64,000 nucleotides of DNA from Rothia gullae (GTDB taxonomy: Bacteria; Actinomycetota; Actinomycetes; Actinomycetales; Micrococcaceae): NCBI RefSeq assembly GCF_024294905.1, contig NZ_JANCOC010000001.1, positions 240,699 to 304,698 on the forward strand, written 5' to 3'. This document shows, piece by piece, positions 48,666-58,408 of the stretch. Made by a program: the position numbers and the translations under genes. The notes beneath the pieces are model-generated. The model saw only the letters and a program-made list of their open reading frames with translations. It was not told where the DNA came from and did not search any database. The number at the start of each line of letters is the position of its first letter. Position 1 is the stretch's first letter.

Positions 48666-49543
48666 ACGATCTGAAGTCTGTTCCCCTGAAGGCGCCCGGC
48701 CGTGGGCGGGGCATCCTGGATGCGGTGAAGAACCGCTACCTGCTTCGACTGCTGGTCGATAAGGAAATCCAGGTCCGCTACCGCGGCTCGGTACTGGGCA
48801 TTTTGTGGTCGTACATTAAGCCGGGTGTGCAGTTCTTGGTGTTCTACATTGCCATGGGTATGTTCCTTGGCTTGGAACGCGGTATGCACAACTATGCTGT
48901 GTACCTGTTCTCGGGCATGATTGCCATTAACTTCTTCTCGGAGGGGTTTGGTAATGGTGCTCGCGCCATGGTGGTTAACAGCGCGCTGATTCGTAAGATT
49001 TACCTGCCGCGTGAGCTGTTCTCGCTATCGACGGTATGGGTGGCTCTGGTGCATTTTGTGCCTCAGATCGCTGTGATGCTGTTGGCCTGCTTCTTGGTGG
49101 GTTGGTCCCCGACTTTCCTGGCGTTTGGGTCGATTCTGGCGGGCATGCTCATCGTGATGATGCTGTCCTATGGTCTGGGTCTGATTTTCGGTGTGGCGAA
49201 CGTGTTTTTCCGCGATTCGGAGAACATTGTGGACATGCTACTGATGGTGGCTACCTGGTTCTCGCCGGTGCTGTACTCCTGGACCATGGTGCGTGACACC
49301 CTGTACCCGTGGGTGTTTAACGTGTTCATGATTAACCCGCTGACTGTTGCGGTGGAGCTGTTCCACTATGGCTTCTGGCATCCGACGCTCCGTCCTGAGG
49401 ATTTGGCGCTTCCTGCTTCGCAGGTGGTTCCGCATCTCTTCAGCTTCTGGACTCCGATTGCCCTTGGTATTTCTCTGCTGACCGTTTTGATTGGTGATTT
49501 GCTCTTCCGTAAGTTTGAGGGCAACTTCGCCCAGGAGCTCTGA
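48662..49543 (+). CDS. wzm: ABC-2 type polysaccharide exporter permease (Wzm)
   Basis: 293 aa, six membrane helices. The N-terminal LVDKEIQVRYRGSVLGILWSYIKP (read in two parts) is the amphipathic entry of Wzm-type permeases. It overlaps glfT2 by 4 bp and is followed 4 bp later by the ATPase. It should export lipid-linked galactofuranan across the cytoplasmic membrane. Confidence 0.9.
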   Translation: MNDLKSVPLKAPGRGRGILDAVKNRYLLRLLVDKEIQVRYRGSVLGILWSYIKPGVQFLVFYIAMGMFLGLERGMHNYAVYLFSGMIAINFFSEGFGNGARAMVVNSALIRKIYLPRELFSLSTVWVALVHFVPQIAVMLLACFLVGWSPTFLAFGSILAGMLIVMMLSYGLGLIFGVANVFFRDSENIVDMLLMVATWFSPVLYSWTMVRDTLYPWVFNVFMINPLTVAVELFHYGFWHPTLRPEDLALPASQVVPHLFSFWTPIALGISLLTVLIGDLLFRKFEGNFAQEL

Positions 49544-49547
49544 TTCT

Positions 49548-50321
49548 GTGGATATTAAGAAGCTTGAGTTCCCGCCGGCGAGCCCGGACACTCCCGTGGT
49601 GATTCACGTGGAGAATTTGGTGAAGCGCTTCGTTCTGCGCCACACCCGTTCGATGAAGGAAGCTTTTGTGTGGCTGATTAAGGGCCGCAAGGGTGATCTT
49701 TCGGAGAAATTCAATGCGCTCAACGGCGTAAGCCTGGATATTCGTCAGGGTGAGCGTGTGGCTCTTCTGGGTCTGAACGGCTCGGGTAAGTCCACGTTGC
49801 TGAAGATGATTTCTGGCGTGATGCGCGCCGATGAGGGCGAGGTTCTCACTCGCGGCAATATTGCGGGTCTGATTGAGGTGGGTGCTGGGTTCCACCCGGA
49901 TTTGACCGGTCGCGATAACGTGTACCTCAATGGCGCGATTTTGGGTATGTCCAAGGAAGAGATTGAGGCTTCCTTCGATTCGATTGTGGATTTCGCTGAG
50001 ATTCACGACTTTATCGATACCGAGGTGAAGTTCTACTCTTCGGGTATGTACCTGCGTCTGGCGTTCTCGGTTGCGGTTCATACGAACCCGGATATCTTCC
50101 TGGTGGATGAGATTCTTGCGGTGGGCGATGAGCCGTTCCAGAAGAAGTGTATTGCGAAAATTCAGGAGCTGTGCTCTGCCGGTAAGACTCTTGCCGTGGT
50201 GAGCCATGACCTGGATTTGGTTTCTAAGATTTGTGACCGCGGCGTGGTGCTGGAGCACGGTAACCTGCGTTTTGACGGTCCGATTAAGGAAGCTGTGAAG
50301 GTGATTCGTGGCGGCGACTAA
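49548..50321 (+). CDS. wzt: ABC polysaccharide exporter ATPase (Wzt)
   Basis: 257 aa from a GTG at 49548 (AGGAG 10 nt upstream). Walker A LLGLNGSGKSTLLK, Q-loop region LIEVGAGFHPDLTGRDN, signature YSSGMYLRLAF and Walker B IFLVDEILAVGD. The longer open frame overlaps wzm and is not used. No C-terminal carbohydrate-binding domain, so the exported glycan needs no terminal cap recognition. Confidence 0.92.
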   Translation: MDIKKLEFPPASPDTPVVIHVENLVKRFVLRHTRSMKEAFVWLIKGRKGDLSEKFNALNGVSLDIRQGERVALLGLNGSGKSTLLKMISGVMRADEGEVLTRGNIAGLIEVGAGFHPDLTGRDNVYLNGAILGMSKEEIEASFDSIVDFAEIHDFIDTEVKFYSSGMYLRLAFSVAVHTNPDIFLVDEILAVGDEPFQKKCIAKIQELCSAGKTLAVVSHDLDLVSKICDRGVVLEHGNLRFDGPIKEAVKVIRGGD

Positions 50322-50343
50322 CTGCTAGGTGATTGCTGGTAAT

Positions 50344-50381
50344 GGGGCGTGTATTCCCGATGGGGGAGTGCACGCCCCTTT
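50344..50381 (+). terminator. Terminator of the galactofuranan operon
   Basis: GGGGCGTG and CACGCCCC with inner TTCCC/GGGGGA pairing, followed by TTTACT. Confidence 0.75.
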
Positions 50382-50788
50382 ACTGTGCTCGAATTTACTG
50401 TGCTCGAAAGTTGTGCCCGGGAAGGTGCTGCTGGGTAGGGTTATTGCGTTTTACTAGGGGCGGTTGCGGGGTTATAAGACGAAATGTTACGTGTGCACCG
50501 AGTGCAATATGGTGGTGAGTAACGGTGGGTGGTTTGAAGGGAAGTACGTGTGGCTGTTCTGTGATTCATAGCTGACTAGGTGTTTTGAATTTTAGTGCAC
50601 GTTGGGTAACGATATGTGCAATTCTATGCGTCAAAAATGCTCAAATACTATACTCGTAAATATTAAGGGGCGTTTTATTACATTTTGATAAATTTGATGC
50701 GCTGAGGGTAGGGTGATGGTGGCATTGATGTATCAATGCTTCACCGTATTCCACACAACCACACCACACACAGCATCGGATCACTTCA
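50382..50788. other. Upstream region of the Tad operon
   Basis: About 400 bp without a gene. AT content rises sharply from 50580 to 50700, where TTGATA at about 50688 and nearby AT tracts could carry the promoter. I see no clear -10 at the right distance. Confidence 0.35.
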
Positions 50789-52051
50789 ATGGAGAACACC
50801 GTACTGGATACCCGGGCGGAGCATCTAACTCTGCTCGAAGAAAATATCCGCGAGGCAATGCGCCAACGCAGCCTGGACCCGCACGAGGACCAGCACGCCG
50901 TTCGCGGGCTCATTGACGAGCACCTGAACGATTATGAGCAGCGGCGCACCCGCATTTCCCTGCCGGATTTGGGTGACCGCGAATCCGTGATTCAGCGCCT
51001 GCACGATGAAATCTGCGGCTTCGGCGTGATTCAGCCGTTCCTCGATGATGAGAGCGTTGAAGAAATCTGGATTAACTCTCCCGACGAAATCTTTATCGCC
51101 CGCAACGGCGAAAGTGAATTGACCGGTTTGCACCTGAGCGCCGAGGCGATTAATAGTCTGCTGGAGCGCATGCTCAAGCCTTCGGGTCGTCGCGTGGATC
51201 TTTCCTCCCCGTTTGTTGATGCATCTCTGCCGGATGGCTCCCGCTTGCACGCGGTGATTCCGGATATTACTCGCAGGCACACGAGCATCAATATCCGTAA
51301 GTTCGTGGTGCGTGCCCGCCGACTGCCCGACTTGGTGCGCATGAACTCGCTGAGCGCCGGCGCAGCGTCCCTGCTGCACGCGGCGGTGGAGAGTGGCATG
51401 AACATCCTCGTTTCGGGCGCAACCCAGGCGGGTAAGACCACGATGCTGAACTGCCTGTCGGCATCCATTCCGCCGCGTGAGCGCGTGATTACGTGCGAAG
51501 AAATCTTTGAGCTCGCGGTTCCGCTACGCGATGTGGTGGGTCTGCAGTGCCGCCAGCCGAACCTTGAGGGCACCGGCGCGATTGAGTTGCGCCGCCTGGT
51601 CAAGGAGGCTCTGCGTATGCGTCCGGACCGCATCCTCATTGGTGAGGTGCGTGAGGCGGAGTCCCTGGATATGCTCATTGCGCTCAACGCAGGTCTGCCG
51701 GGTATGTGCACGATTCACGCGAACTCGGCGCGTGACGCGGTGACCAAGATTTGTACCCTGCCGCTGCTGGCGGGTGAGAATATTTCCTCGGCGTTCGTGG
51801 TGCCGACCGTGGCATCCTGCTTTGACATTGTGGTGCATTGCGGCCGCGATTCGCGCGGTCAGCGTCAGGTCGAAGAGATTAGCATGCTGGGTGGCCGCGT
51901 TGAGGATGGCGTGATTGAGATGTCCCCGCTGTTTGTGCGCCGTGGCGGTCAGATGGTGTGCGTGGCGTTGGAGCTGCCGAACCCGGACCGTTGGATTCGT
52001 GCCGGTCACCGCCCCGAGCAGGTGCTGGCTGAGGCGAAGGCGGGTCAGTAA
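50789..52051 (+). CDS. Tad pilus ATPase (CpaF/TadA)
   Basis: 420 aa. N-terminal helical domain, then LQRLHDEICGFGVIQPFL-type linker and a secretion ATPase core: Walker A GATQAGKTTML, Asp box EEIFEL, Walker B RMRPDRILIGEVRE and CTIHANSARDAV. It powers Flp pilus polymerisation. Overlaps tadB by one base (TAATG). Weak ribosome-binding site. Confidence 0.9.
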   Translation: MENTVLDTRAEHLTLLEENIREAMRQRSLDPHEDQHAVRGLIDEHLNDYEQRRTRISLPDLGDRESVIQRLHDEICGFGVIQPFLDDESVEEIWINSPDEIFIARNGESELTGLHLSAEAINSLLERMLKPSGRRVDLSSPFVDASLPDGSRLHAVIPDITRRHTSINIRKFVVRARRLPDLVRMNSLSAGAASLLHAAVESGMNILVSGATQAGKTTMLNCLSASIPPRERVITCEEIFELAVPLRDVVGLQCRQPNLEGTGAIELRRLVKEALRMRPDRILIGEVREAESLDMLIALNAGLPGMCTIHANSARDAVTKICTLPLLAGENISSAFVVPTVASCFDIVVHCGRDSRGQRQVEEISMLGGRVEDGVIEMSPLFVRRGGQMVCVALELPNPDRWIRAGHRPEQVLAEAKAGQ

Positions 52052-52905
52052 TGCCTCTGTTTCTGAGCCTGATTTTAGGGTTGGGCGTCTGTCTGATTTA
52101 CCTTTCCTGTTTTCCTGATAACGGCAAGCCGCCGAGGCCGAGTAACGACCCGGCGCTGGTTGTGGCGTTGCGTAAGGCGGGTATGCATTCGCTGACTCCT
52201 CGCACGTTCATGTCGGTGAGCGTCGCTAGCGGTGTGAGCGCGTCGGTTCTGTTGCTGATGCTTACTCAGCTTCTACCCTTGGGTCTGCTGGGCCTGATTG
52301 GTGGTTTTGCGGCGCCTCGCGTGATCGTGAATCATCGTGCCCGCGCGGCGGATGCCCGTATTTGGCAGTTGTGGCCGGATGCGGTGGACCACCTGCGTTC
52401 GGCGATTCGTGCGGGTTTGTCCTTGCCGGAGGCGCTGATTCAGCTTTCGTACCGTGGCCCGGAAGAGCTGCGTGATGCTTTCGCCCATTTCTCGCGTGAT
52501 TACCGTGCGTCGGGTGAATTTGTGCCGTCGCTGAACCGTTTGAAGGAGTACCTCTCTGACCCGGTGGCGGACACCATTATTGAGGCGTTGAAGATTGCCC
52601 GCGAGGTGGGTGGTTCGGACCTGGGTAAGCTGCTGGGCACGCTGAGCGATTTTTTGCGTGAGAATGCGCGTACCCGTTCGGAGCTTCTGGCTCGCCAGTC
52701 GTGGACTGTGAATGCGGCTCGTCTCTCCTGTGTGGCGCCCTGGTTTGTGCTGTGTCTGATGGCGACTCAGCCTGCCGCGCGCATGGTTTATAACTCGTTT
52801 GCCGGTGCGCTGCTGATGATTGCCGGTGCCGCTATTTCTTTGGCGGCGTACCGTCTGATGTTGCGTATTGGTGAGTTGCCGCGTGAACGGAGGGTTTTCG
52901 GGTGA
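52051..52905 (+). CDS. Tad inner-membrane platform protein (TadB-like)
   Basis: 284 aa. T2SSF/TadB domain with membrane helices near residues 1-20, 55-85 and C-terminal 225-270. The conserved LRSAIRAGLSLPEALIQL and IIEALKIAREVGGSDLGKLL cytoplasmic helices are those of the secretion platform. GTGA overlap with tadC. Confidence 0.85.
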   Translation: MPLFLSLILGLGVCLIYLSCFPDNGKPPRPSNDPALVVALRKAGMHSLTPRTFMSVSVASGVSASVLLLMLTQLLPLGLLGLIGGFAAPRVIVNHRARAADARIWQLWPDAVDHLRSAIRAGLSLPEALIQLSYRGPEELRDAFAHFSRDYRASGEFVPSLNRLKEYLSDPVADTIIEALKIAREVGGSDLGKLLGTLSDFLRENARTRSELLARQSWTVNAARLSCVAPWFVLCLMATQPAARMVYNSFAGALLMIAGAAISLAAYRLMLRIGELPRERRVFG

Positions 52906-53834
52906 ACCTGCCTCTGATTTTTAGTCTGCTGTTGGCGATCGGCGTCGGTCTGATTCTTTCGTCGGTGCTGAATACTCGCAGTATTTCGTTTTCTGATCGT
53001 GTGGCGTCGCAGCTCCGCAGTGAGACTCTGCGTGAGTCGCTGTTGAAAGAGCAGGAGCGCCGTGAGCCGAGCCTGCTGGAGGCGATTTCGGCGTTCTGCG
53101 CGCCGCTTCTGCGTTCGCTGTCTTCGTCGTTGAGCGGCTCGTCGCTGAGCGATAGTTCGGTGCAGGAGCGTCTGCGTCGTGCTGGCTCTTCGCAGAGCGT
53201 GAGCGCGTTTCGTGCTGAGCAGCTGCTGTGGGCTCTTGCCGGAGTGACCGTCATGAGTGCTTTGACCGTCATTGGCGTAGTGCAGGAGCGTTTCTCCATC
53301 ATGGTGGCTCTTGTGCTGGTGCTGGTGAGCGGTTTGAGCGGCTTTCTGGCACGTGACTGGTGGCTGGGTGAGGCGGTGACTAAGCGTGAGAAGCAGCTGG
53401 TTGCTGAGTTCCCGGCGCTGGCGGAGATGATGGCCCTGTCGGTGACGGCAGGCGAGTCGGCGCTGGCGGCTTTGGAGCGTATCTGTTTGACCTCTCGAGG
53501 CGAGTTGGCTCGTGAGTTTTCTGAGATTTTGGCGCAGACCCGCACCGGCGTTTCGCTGCTGAGTGCGCTGCAGGAGTTCGCGGAGCGTACTCGCGTTCCG
53601 GCGTTGAGCCGCTTCGTTGAGGGTATTGCTGTTGCGATTGAGCGTGGAACCCCTCTGGCTGATGTGTTGCGTGCGCAGGCTCAGGATGTGCGCGATAACG
53701 CTAAGCGTGATCTGATGGAAACAGCCGGTAAGAAGGAGATTGCGATGCTCGCCCCGGTGGTGTTTTTCATTCTGCCGCTGACTGTAATTTTTGCGGTCTT
53801 CCCGGGCTTGTCGCTCATGCGTTTGAACTTTTAG
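52902..53834 (+). CDS. Tad inner-membrane platform protein (TadC-like)
   Basis: 310 aa from a GTG. Second T2SSF protein: N-terminal helix, pair of helices near 110-150, cytoplasmic LAEMMALSVTAGESALAALE and IAVAIERGTPLADVLRAQ, and a C-terminal helix (VFFILPLTVIFAVFPG). It forms the assembly platform with the TadB-like protein. Confidence 0.85.
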   Translation: MNLPLIFSLLLAIGVGLILSSVLNTRSISFSDRVASQLRSETLRESLLKEQERREPSLLEAISAFCAPLLRSLSSSLSGSSLSDSSVQERLRRAGSSQSVSAFRAEQLLWALAGVTVMSALTVIGVVQERFSIMVALVLVLVSGLSGFLARDWWLGEAVTKREKQLVAEFPALAEMMALSVTAGESALAALERICLTSRGELAREFSEILAQTRTGVSLLSALQEFAERTRVPALSRFVEGIAVAIERGTPLADVLRAQAQDVRDNAKRDLMETAGKKEIAMLAPVVFFILPLTVIFAVFPGLSLMRLNF

Positions 53835-53942
53835 ATTTTGCGGCGGGTACACACCGTACCGGCTGCACCGTGGTGGGCTGGGCTGATTGCCCGGAGCACC
53901 GCACCAACCACACACTACACCCTTTGATAGAAGGAGAAAATC

Positions 53943-54170
53943 ATGTTCCGTCGTTTCCGCACCACCCTCACCGTGCTGATCGCCCTGGCTATCGCATCCG
54001 TGCTGGCTCTGCGCCTGAAGAACAAGCAGGATGACCCCGAGCGCGGCGACGTGCCCGGCTGGGTCATGATCACCATGATGAGCGCCGTGCTGGTTGCCGC
54101 TATCCTGGCGATTGCTCAGCCCGCTCTGACCAAGATGTTCAACGACGCGATCGCTCTGGTTCACCAGTAA
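53943..54170 (+). CDS. Flp-type pilin-like protein
   Basis: 75 aa. Two hydrophobic segments: residues 8-22 and the pilin-like MMSAVLVAAILAIAQPALTK (39-61), preceded by ERGDVPGWV where processing could occur. Good AGAAGGAG. It follows a 108-bp gap with an imperfect GC-rich hairpin, as is common before highly expressed pilins. Possible major pilin of the Tad system; no other pilin candidate is close. Confidence 0.7.
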   Translation: MFRRFRTTLTVLIALAIASVLALRLKNKQDDPERGDVPGWVMITMMSAVLVAAILAIAQPALTKMFNDAIALVHQ

Positions 54171-54625
54171 TGCGTAAACCCCGCATCGCTTCTGAGCTGA
54201 CTGCCGCTGAGCTATCCTCCGCGGAATATTCTGTGGAGGATAGCGAGCGCGGTGACGCCAGCACGGAATTCGTCATGGTTGGTGCGCTGTTGGTGTTGCT
54301 GACCATGGCGATTCTGCAGGTTTCTTTCGCCCTGTATGCACGAACCATGTTGGTGGATGCTGCGGCGGCTGGGGCACGTTACGGTACGATGCGTGACCGC
54401 ACTCCGCAGGAGGGCATGGAGCGTACCCGTCAGATGATTGAGGGGGTTCTTCCGTCTTCGTATGCTGAGAATATTTCGTACCGTCAGGGTAGTGATTCTA
54501 CGGGTGTGCGCACTTTGGAGGTGACGGTGAAGTCTCCGTTGCCGGTGCTGGGCCCGTGGGGTTTTCCGGATTCTATTGAGGTGAAGGGGCATGCGATTTA
54601 TGCGGAGCATCGTTCCGGTGATTAG
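54170..54625 (+). CDS. TadE-like pseudopilin
   Basis: 151 aa. Short acidic cytoplasmic start, then the TadE motif GDASTEFVMVGALLVLLTMA (one transmembrane helix) and an extracytoplasmic domain with GARYG. TadE proteins are minor pilins. Starts on the stop codon of the pilin gene (TAATG). Confidence 0.82.
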   Translation: MRKPRIASELTAAELSSAEYSVEDSERGDASTEFVMVGALLVLLTMAILQVSFALYARTMLVDAAAAGARYGTMRDRTPQEGMERTRQMIEGVLPSSYAENISYRQGSDSTGVRTLEVTVKSPLPVLGPWGFPDSIEVKGHAIYAEHRSGD

Positions 54626-55112
54626 CGGCTTTTTGCTTCGGCAGCGGGTGAAGGAATGCCTGAAGAGCCGCTCTAATCGGCCTATTTCTGAGCAACACGA
54701 CTCTGAAGAGGGTAGCGCCATTGTGGAGTTCCTGGGTTTGGGTATTACTCTGCTCATCCCGGTGCTCTACGGCATTCTGACGATTTTTAGCTTGCAGTCT
54801 TCGGTGATGGCGGCTCATGCGGCGAGCGCCCAGGTGGTGCTGTATGTGCAGGAGCAGCCGCAGGACTCGTCGGTTGGCCCGGATTTGGCTCAGCGTCTGG
54901 CGGTGCATGCTGCCGCTGATTACGGGGTTGAGCCTTCCGATGTGAGCGTGTCGTTGAGCTGTGCGTCGGGGGAGTGCGTCTCGGGTACGAAGGCGTACGC
55001 CACGGTGACGGTTCAGGCACGTCTGCCGCTTCTGCCTTCGTTTATGGGTGGCGGCGTGATTCCGGTGAGTTCTCATGCGACGAGTTGGGGGTCTGGTCAT
55101 GCTGATTCCTAA
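54591..55112 (+). CDS. TadE/TadF-like pseudopilin
   Basis: 173 aa. Cytoplasmic basic segment, then EEGSAIVEFLGLGITLLIPV (transmembrane, TadE-type) and an extracytoplasmic domain with a possible disulfide pair (SLSCASGECVSG). Overlaps the previous gene by 35 bp. A start three codons later (54600) is also possible. Confidence 0.75.
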   Translation: MRFMRSIVPVISGFLLRQRVKECLKSRSNRPISEQHDSEEGSAIVEFLGLGITLLIPVLYGILTIFSLQSSVMAAHAASAQVVLYVQEQPQDSSVGPDLAQRLAVHAAADYGVEPSDVSVSLSCASGECVSGTKAYATVTVQARLPLLPSFMGGGVIPVSSHATSWGSGHADS

Positions 55113-55668
55113 TGGTTCGCCCGCTCATCTGTTCTCGCCGGATCACCTGCTTTCCTCTGTGCGGGAGCGCTACGCTAACGCATACCGTCGTGCCCGTCTA
55201 CAGGTTCGCGCCCGTGTGCAGAGCCGGGCGCTCGCCTCAGACCGCCTTGCCTCAGACCCGGAAGAGGGCAGTATTGCCCCGCTGATTGTGGGCATGCTGG
55301 CGTTGCTTCTGCTCATTGGCTCGGTGACGGTGGCGATTACGGGCGCGTATCTGCAGACTCAGCATCTGCAGGATATGGCGGACGCTCAGGCGAACTCGAT
55401 TACCCGCACGATGCGCACTCCTGATGAAGCGAGTGGTTCGGCAGCGTGGGAGTATGCGAGCGCGTACCTGACTGAGGTTCAGCCGGGGCAGGATTTTCAG
55501 GCGTTGCGTCTGGAGAACGTGTCCGTGGATTCTGATCACAGCGTGCATGTGTACCTCTCGGCTCGTATTCGTCCGCCGCTGGTGTCGATTCTGGTGCCTG
55601 ATGGTATTGAGGTGACCGCTCACGGTTCGTCGCGTTTGAAGACGAGCCAGGGCCCCTCCACCGATTAG
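55099..55668 (+). CDS. TadG-like / pilus-associated membrane protein
   Basis: 189 aa from the ATG at 55099, overlapping the previous stop by 14 bp. Basic 60-residue cytoplasmic segment, then EEGSIAPLIVGMLALLLLIG (single helix like TadG/TadE) and an extracytoplasmic domain. Last gene of the operon. No von Willebrand domain, so it is a short TadG-type or a helicase-neighbourhood TadE-like protein. Confidence 0.7.
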   Translation: MLIPNGSPAHLFSPDHLLSSVRERYANAYRRARLQVRARVQSRALASDRLASDPEEGSIAPLIVGMLALLLLIGSVTVAITGAYLQTQHLQDMADAQANSITRTMRTPDEASGSAAWEYASAYLTEVQPGQDFQALRLENVSVDSDHSVHVYLSARIRPPLVSILVPDGIEVTAHGSSRLKTSQGPSTD

Positions 55669-55930
55669 TGCGTCCGTCAACGGTGCACGGGCATATCGGC
55701 GCACGGGCATATCGGTTCACTCGCTTATTGGTGTGTTGTGATCCCCATAGACTGCGAGGGTTCATCTGCAAGGTAGTGTAACGGCTAGCGGATGCGCCCT
55801 CGTTTTATGCCCTTTTTAGGTCTTCGTTGCGTGGCTTCTGCCCTCTGCCTGCCCTATCCTTCTGCGCTGTGGGCTGTTGCAGGCTGTAACGGCGGGACTT
55901 TCTGACCGTTTCGCGATAGTGTTAAAAGCT

Positions 55931-57058
55931 ATGGCATCCTTCGACTTTTCTGCTGAGATTAAAGAGCTTCGCGCGATTTTCACCTCTATTGCTGCTGTGA
56001 GCGATATTGAGGGGATTGAGCGCGCCATTGAGGACCTGTCTGCGCAGGCTACCGCACCCGATTTGTGGGATGACGCGGAGAACGCGCAGAAGGTGACGAG
56101 CGCACTGTCGTATAAGCAGTCGGAGCTGAATCGTCTGCGTTCGCTGTCTTCTCGCATTGATGATGTTGAGGTGATGGTGGAGCTTGCCGAAGCTGAGGAT
56201 GAGGAAACTGCCGCCGAGCTACTCGCTGATGCTGAGCGTGAGTGCGGTGAGATCCGCGCCAAGCTGGAGGATCTTGAGGTGCTGGTGCTGCTGTCGGGTG
56301 AGTACGATCAGCGTGAGGCTGTGGTGACGATTCGTTCGGGCGCCGGTGGCGTGGATGCTGCTGATTTCGCGGAGATGCTGCTGCGCATGTACCTGCGTTG
56401 GGCGGAGAAGAACGGCTACCCGACGAAGGTTCTGGACACCTCCTACGCTGAGGAGGCAGGCCTGAAGTCGGTGACCTTTGAGGTGAACGCGCCGTACGCT
56501 TTTGGCCGTCTGTCGGTGGAGGCGGGTACTCACCGCCTGGTGCGTATTTCGCCGTTCGATAATCAGGGCCGCCGCCAGACCTCGTTCGCGGCGGTTGAGG
56601 TGATTCCTCTAATTGAGCAGACGGACGCTATTGAGATTCCCGAGTCTGAGATTAAGGTGGATGTGTTCCGCTCCTCGGGTCCGGGTGGTCAGTCGGTGAA
56701 TACGACGGATTCGGCGGTGCGTATGACTCACTTGCCGACCGGTATTGTGGTGTCGATGCAGAATGAGAAGTCGCAGTTGCAGAACCGTGCGGCGGCTTTG
56801 CGTGTGCTGCAGTCTCGCCTGTTGCTGTTGCGTAAGGAGCAGGAGGACGCGAAGAAGAAGGAGCTTGCCGGTGATATTAAGGCAAGCTGGGGTGATCAGA
56901 TGCGCTCCTATGTTCTGCATCCGTACCAGATGGTGAAGGACCTGCGTACCGGCTATGAGGAGGGTAATACCTCTAATGTTTTGGATGGCGGTTTGAACGC
57001 CTTTATTGATGCTGGTATTCGCTGGCGTGCTTCGGGGCGCGCGGCTGAAGAGAGCTAA
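55931..57058 (+). CDS. prfB: Peptide chain release factor 2
   Basis: 375 aa from the ATG at 55931. It has the RF2 stop-codon tripeptide in [13 protein letters not shown] (SPF) and the catalytic GGQ in [17 protein letters not shown]. No in-frame stop or frameshift site is seen, so the autoregulatory RF2 frameshift is absent, as in many Actinobacteria. Followed 19 bp later by smpB; ftsE and ftsX, which commonly lie between them in Actinobacteria, are missing. Confidence 0.95.
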   Translation: MASFDFSAEIKELRAIFTSIAAVSDIEGIERAIEDLSAQATAPDLWDDAENAQKVTSALSYKQSELNRLRSLSSRIDDVEVMVELAEAEDEETAAELLADAERECGEIRAKLEDLEVLVLLSGEYDQREAVVTIRSGAGGVDAADFAEMLLRMYLRWAEKNGYPTKVLDTSYAEEAGLKSVTFEVNAPYAFGRLSVEAGTHRLVRISPFDNQGRRQTSFAAVEVIPLIEQTDAIEIPESEIKVDVFRSSGPGGQSVNTTDSAVRMTHLPTGIVVSMQNEKSQLQNRAAALRVLQSRLLLLRKEQEDAKKKELAGDIKASWGDQMRSYVLHPYQMVKDLRTGYEEGNTSNVLDGGLNAFIDAGIRWRASGRAAEES

Positions 57059-57077
57059 GACGTATAAGGATTGAGTG

Positions 57078-57572
57078 ATGGCTCAGAAAAAGAAGAAAGA
57101 CGCGAAGAAGGACCCGAATAACGCGATTATTGCCCAGAATAAGAAGGCTCGCCACAACTACAACATTGTGGATACCTATGAGGCGGGTATTGTTCTGCTG
57201 GGTACTGAGGTGAAGTCTCTGCGTGATGGTGGGGCGTCCATTGTGGATGGTTTCTGCCAAGTGACCGATAACGAGTTGTGGCTCGAGGGTATTCATATCG
57301 CGGAGTATGGTTACGGTACGTGGACGAACCATGCGGCTCGTCGTCGCCGTAAGCTGTTGTTGCATCGTTCTGAGATTAATAAGTTGGGGCAGAAGCTGAA
57401 GGAGACCGGTTACACGGTGGTTCCGCTGAAGCTGTACTTCTCGAATGGTCGTGCGAAGGTTGAGATTGCTTTGGCGACCGGTAAGCGTGAGTACGATAAG
57501 CGTCAGGCTTTGCGTGAGCGTCAGGATGACCTGGAGGCGCGCCGTGCGATGCGTTACCGCAACCTAGGCTAG
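57078..57572 (+). CDS. smpB: SsrA-binding protein SmpB
   Basis: 164 aa from the ATG at 57078 (AAGGA 7 nt upstream; an adjacent GTG is ignored). OB-fold core with [39 protein letters not shown], and a basic C-terminal tail that reads the ribosome channel ([13 protein letters not shown]). Partner of tmRNA in trans-translation; ssrA lies 2 kb downstream. Confidence 0.96.
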   Translation: MAQKKKKDAKKDPNNAIIAQNKKARHNYNIVDTYEAGIVLLGTEVKSLRDGGASIVDGFCQVTDNELWLEGIHIAEYGYGTWTNHAARRRRKLLLHRSEINKLGQKLKETGYTVVPLKLYFSNGRAKVEIALATGKREYDKRQALRERQDDLEARRAMRYRNLG

Positions 57573-57704
57573 GGCTGAGGCAACGGCGGGATGCACGGCT
57601 GCTCCAGGAACTTGCCGGTAGGGGGTGGCGGGGCGCGGTTCCTTGCGTATAATGGTTAAAAATTCGCGGCGTACCGCGAGCACCATATGTTTTTGAGGAG
57701 ACAC

Positions 57705-58169
57705 ATGTCTGAGACCCCGAACTACCAGCAGAACCCGGGCGAGTTCATCCCCGCACCGCAGCAGGCACCGGCATACAACATGCAGGGCGGCTACCCCGGC
57801 TACCAGCCGACCCCGAGCTCGGCTCTGGCGATTGCTTCGCTGATTCTGGGTATTATTGGTCTGCTGTCTGGCTGGCTGATTTTCGGTGGCGTGCTGGGTC
57901 TGGTTGGCGTGATTCTGGGTATTGTTGCCCTGGTGAAGGTGAAGAACGGCACTGCCTCCGGTAAGGGCATGGCGATTGGTGGTATTGTCACCGGTGCGCT
58001 GGGCATGATTGGGGCTGTTGTCACGCTGATTCTGGGCCTGATTGGCCTTGGCATGCTCAGCGAGTGTGCTGAGCATGCTGTGCAGGATTCGAACGGTAAA
58101 TACGTGTGCACTGTGAATGGGCATACTCAGACTTTGGACCCTGATGAGTACCGTACTCTGCGCCGCTAA
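57705..58169 (+). CDS. DUF4190-type small membrane protein
   Basis: 154 aa from the ATG at 57705 (GAGGAG upstream). Pro/Gln/Tyr-rich N-terminal 40 residues, then two helices forming the DUF4190 pattern (SALAIASLILGIIGLLSG, then a Gly-rich GKGMAIGGIVTGALG) and a short C-terminal domain with three cysteines. Function unknown. A paralogue follows. Confidence 0.82.
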   Translation: MSETPNYQQNPGEFIPAPQQAPAYNMQGGYPGYQPTPSSALAIASLILGIIGLLSGWLIFGGVLGLVGVILGIVALVKVKNGTASGKGMAIGGIVTGALGMIGAVVTLILGLIGLGMLSECAEHAVQDSNGKYVCTVNGHTQTLDPDEYRTLRR

Positions 58170-58194
58170 GTCGCGTTGAGTATATAGAGATGTG

Positions 58195-58236
58195 AAGGGA
58201 CCGAATAGTGTTGAACTATTCGGTCCCTTGCTCTTT
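58195..58236 (+). terminator. Terminator between the two DUF4190 genes
   Basis: AAGGGACCGAATAGT and ACTATTCGGTCCCTT, a perfect 15-bp stem, followed by GCTCTTTTT. Confidence 0.85.
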
Positions 58237-58408
58237 TTCTGTGCTGATTCTGCCCGATTGGTGGATTCTGGGGGATGGATCTGGAATCTTGGACTTCATA
58301 GATGACCCAAATGACGGCTTATTTATATAATGGAACCGAACTCAGCGCGCAATGGTGCGTTGGGCGAGTATAAAATGTTCGCTGCAACTGTGAAGGAAAG
58401 AACGACGG

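Noticed and set aside
52788..54164. 458-codon minus frame opposite tadC and the pilin gene
   Set aside because: Shadow frame; Gln/Arg/Thr-rich without motifs, covering several well-supported plus-strand genes.
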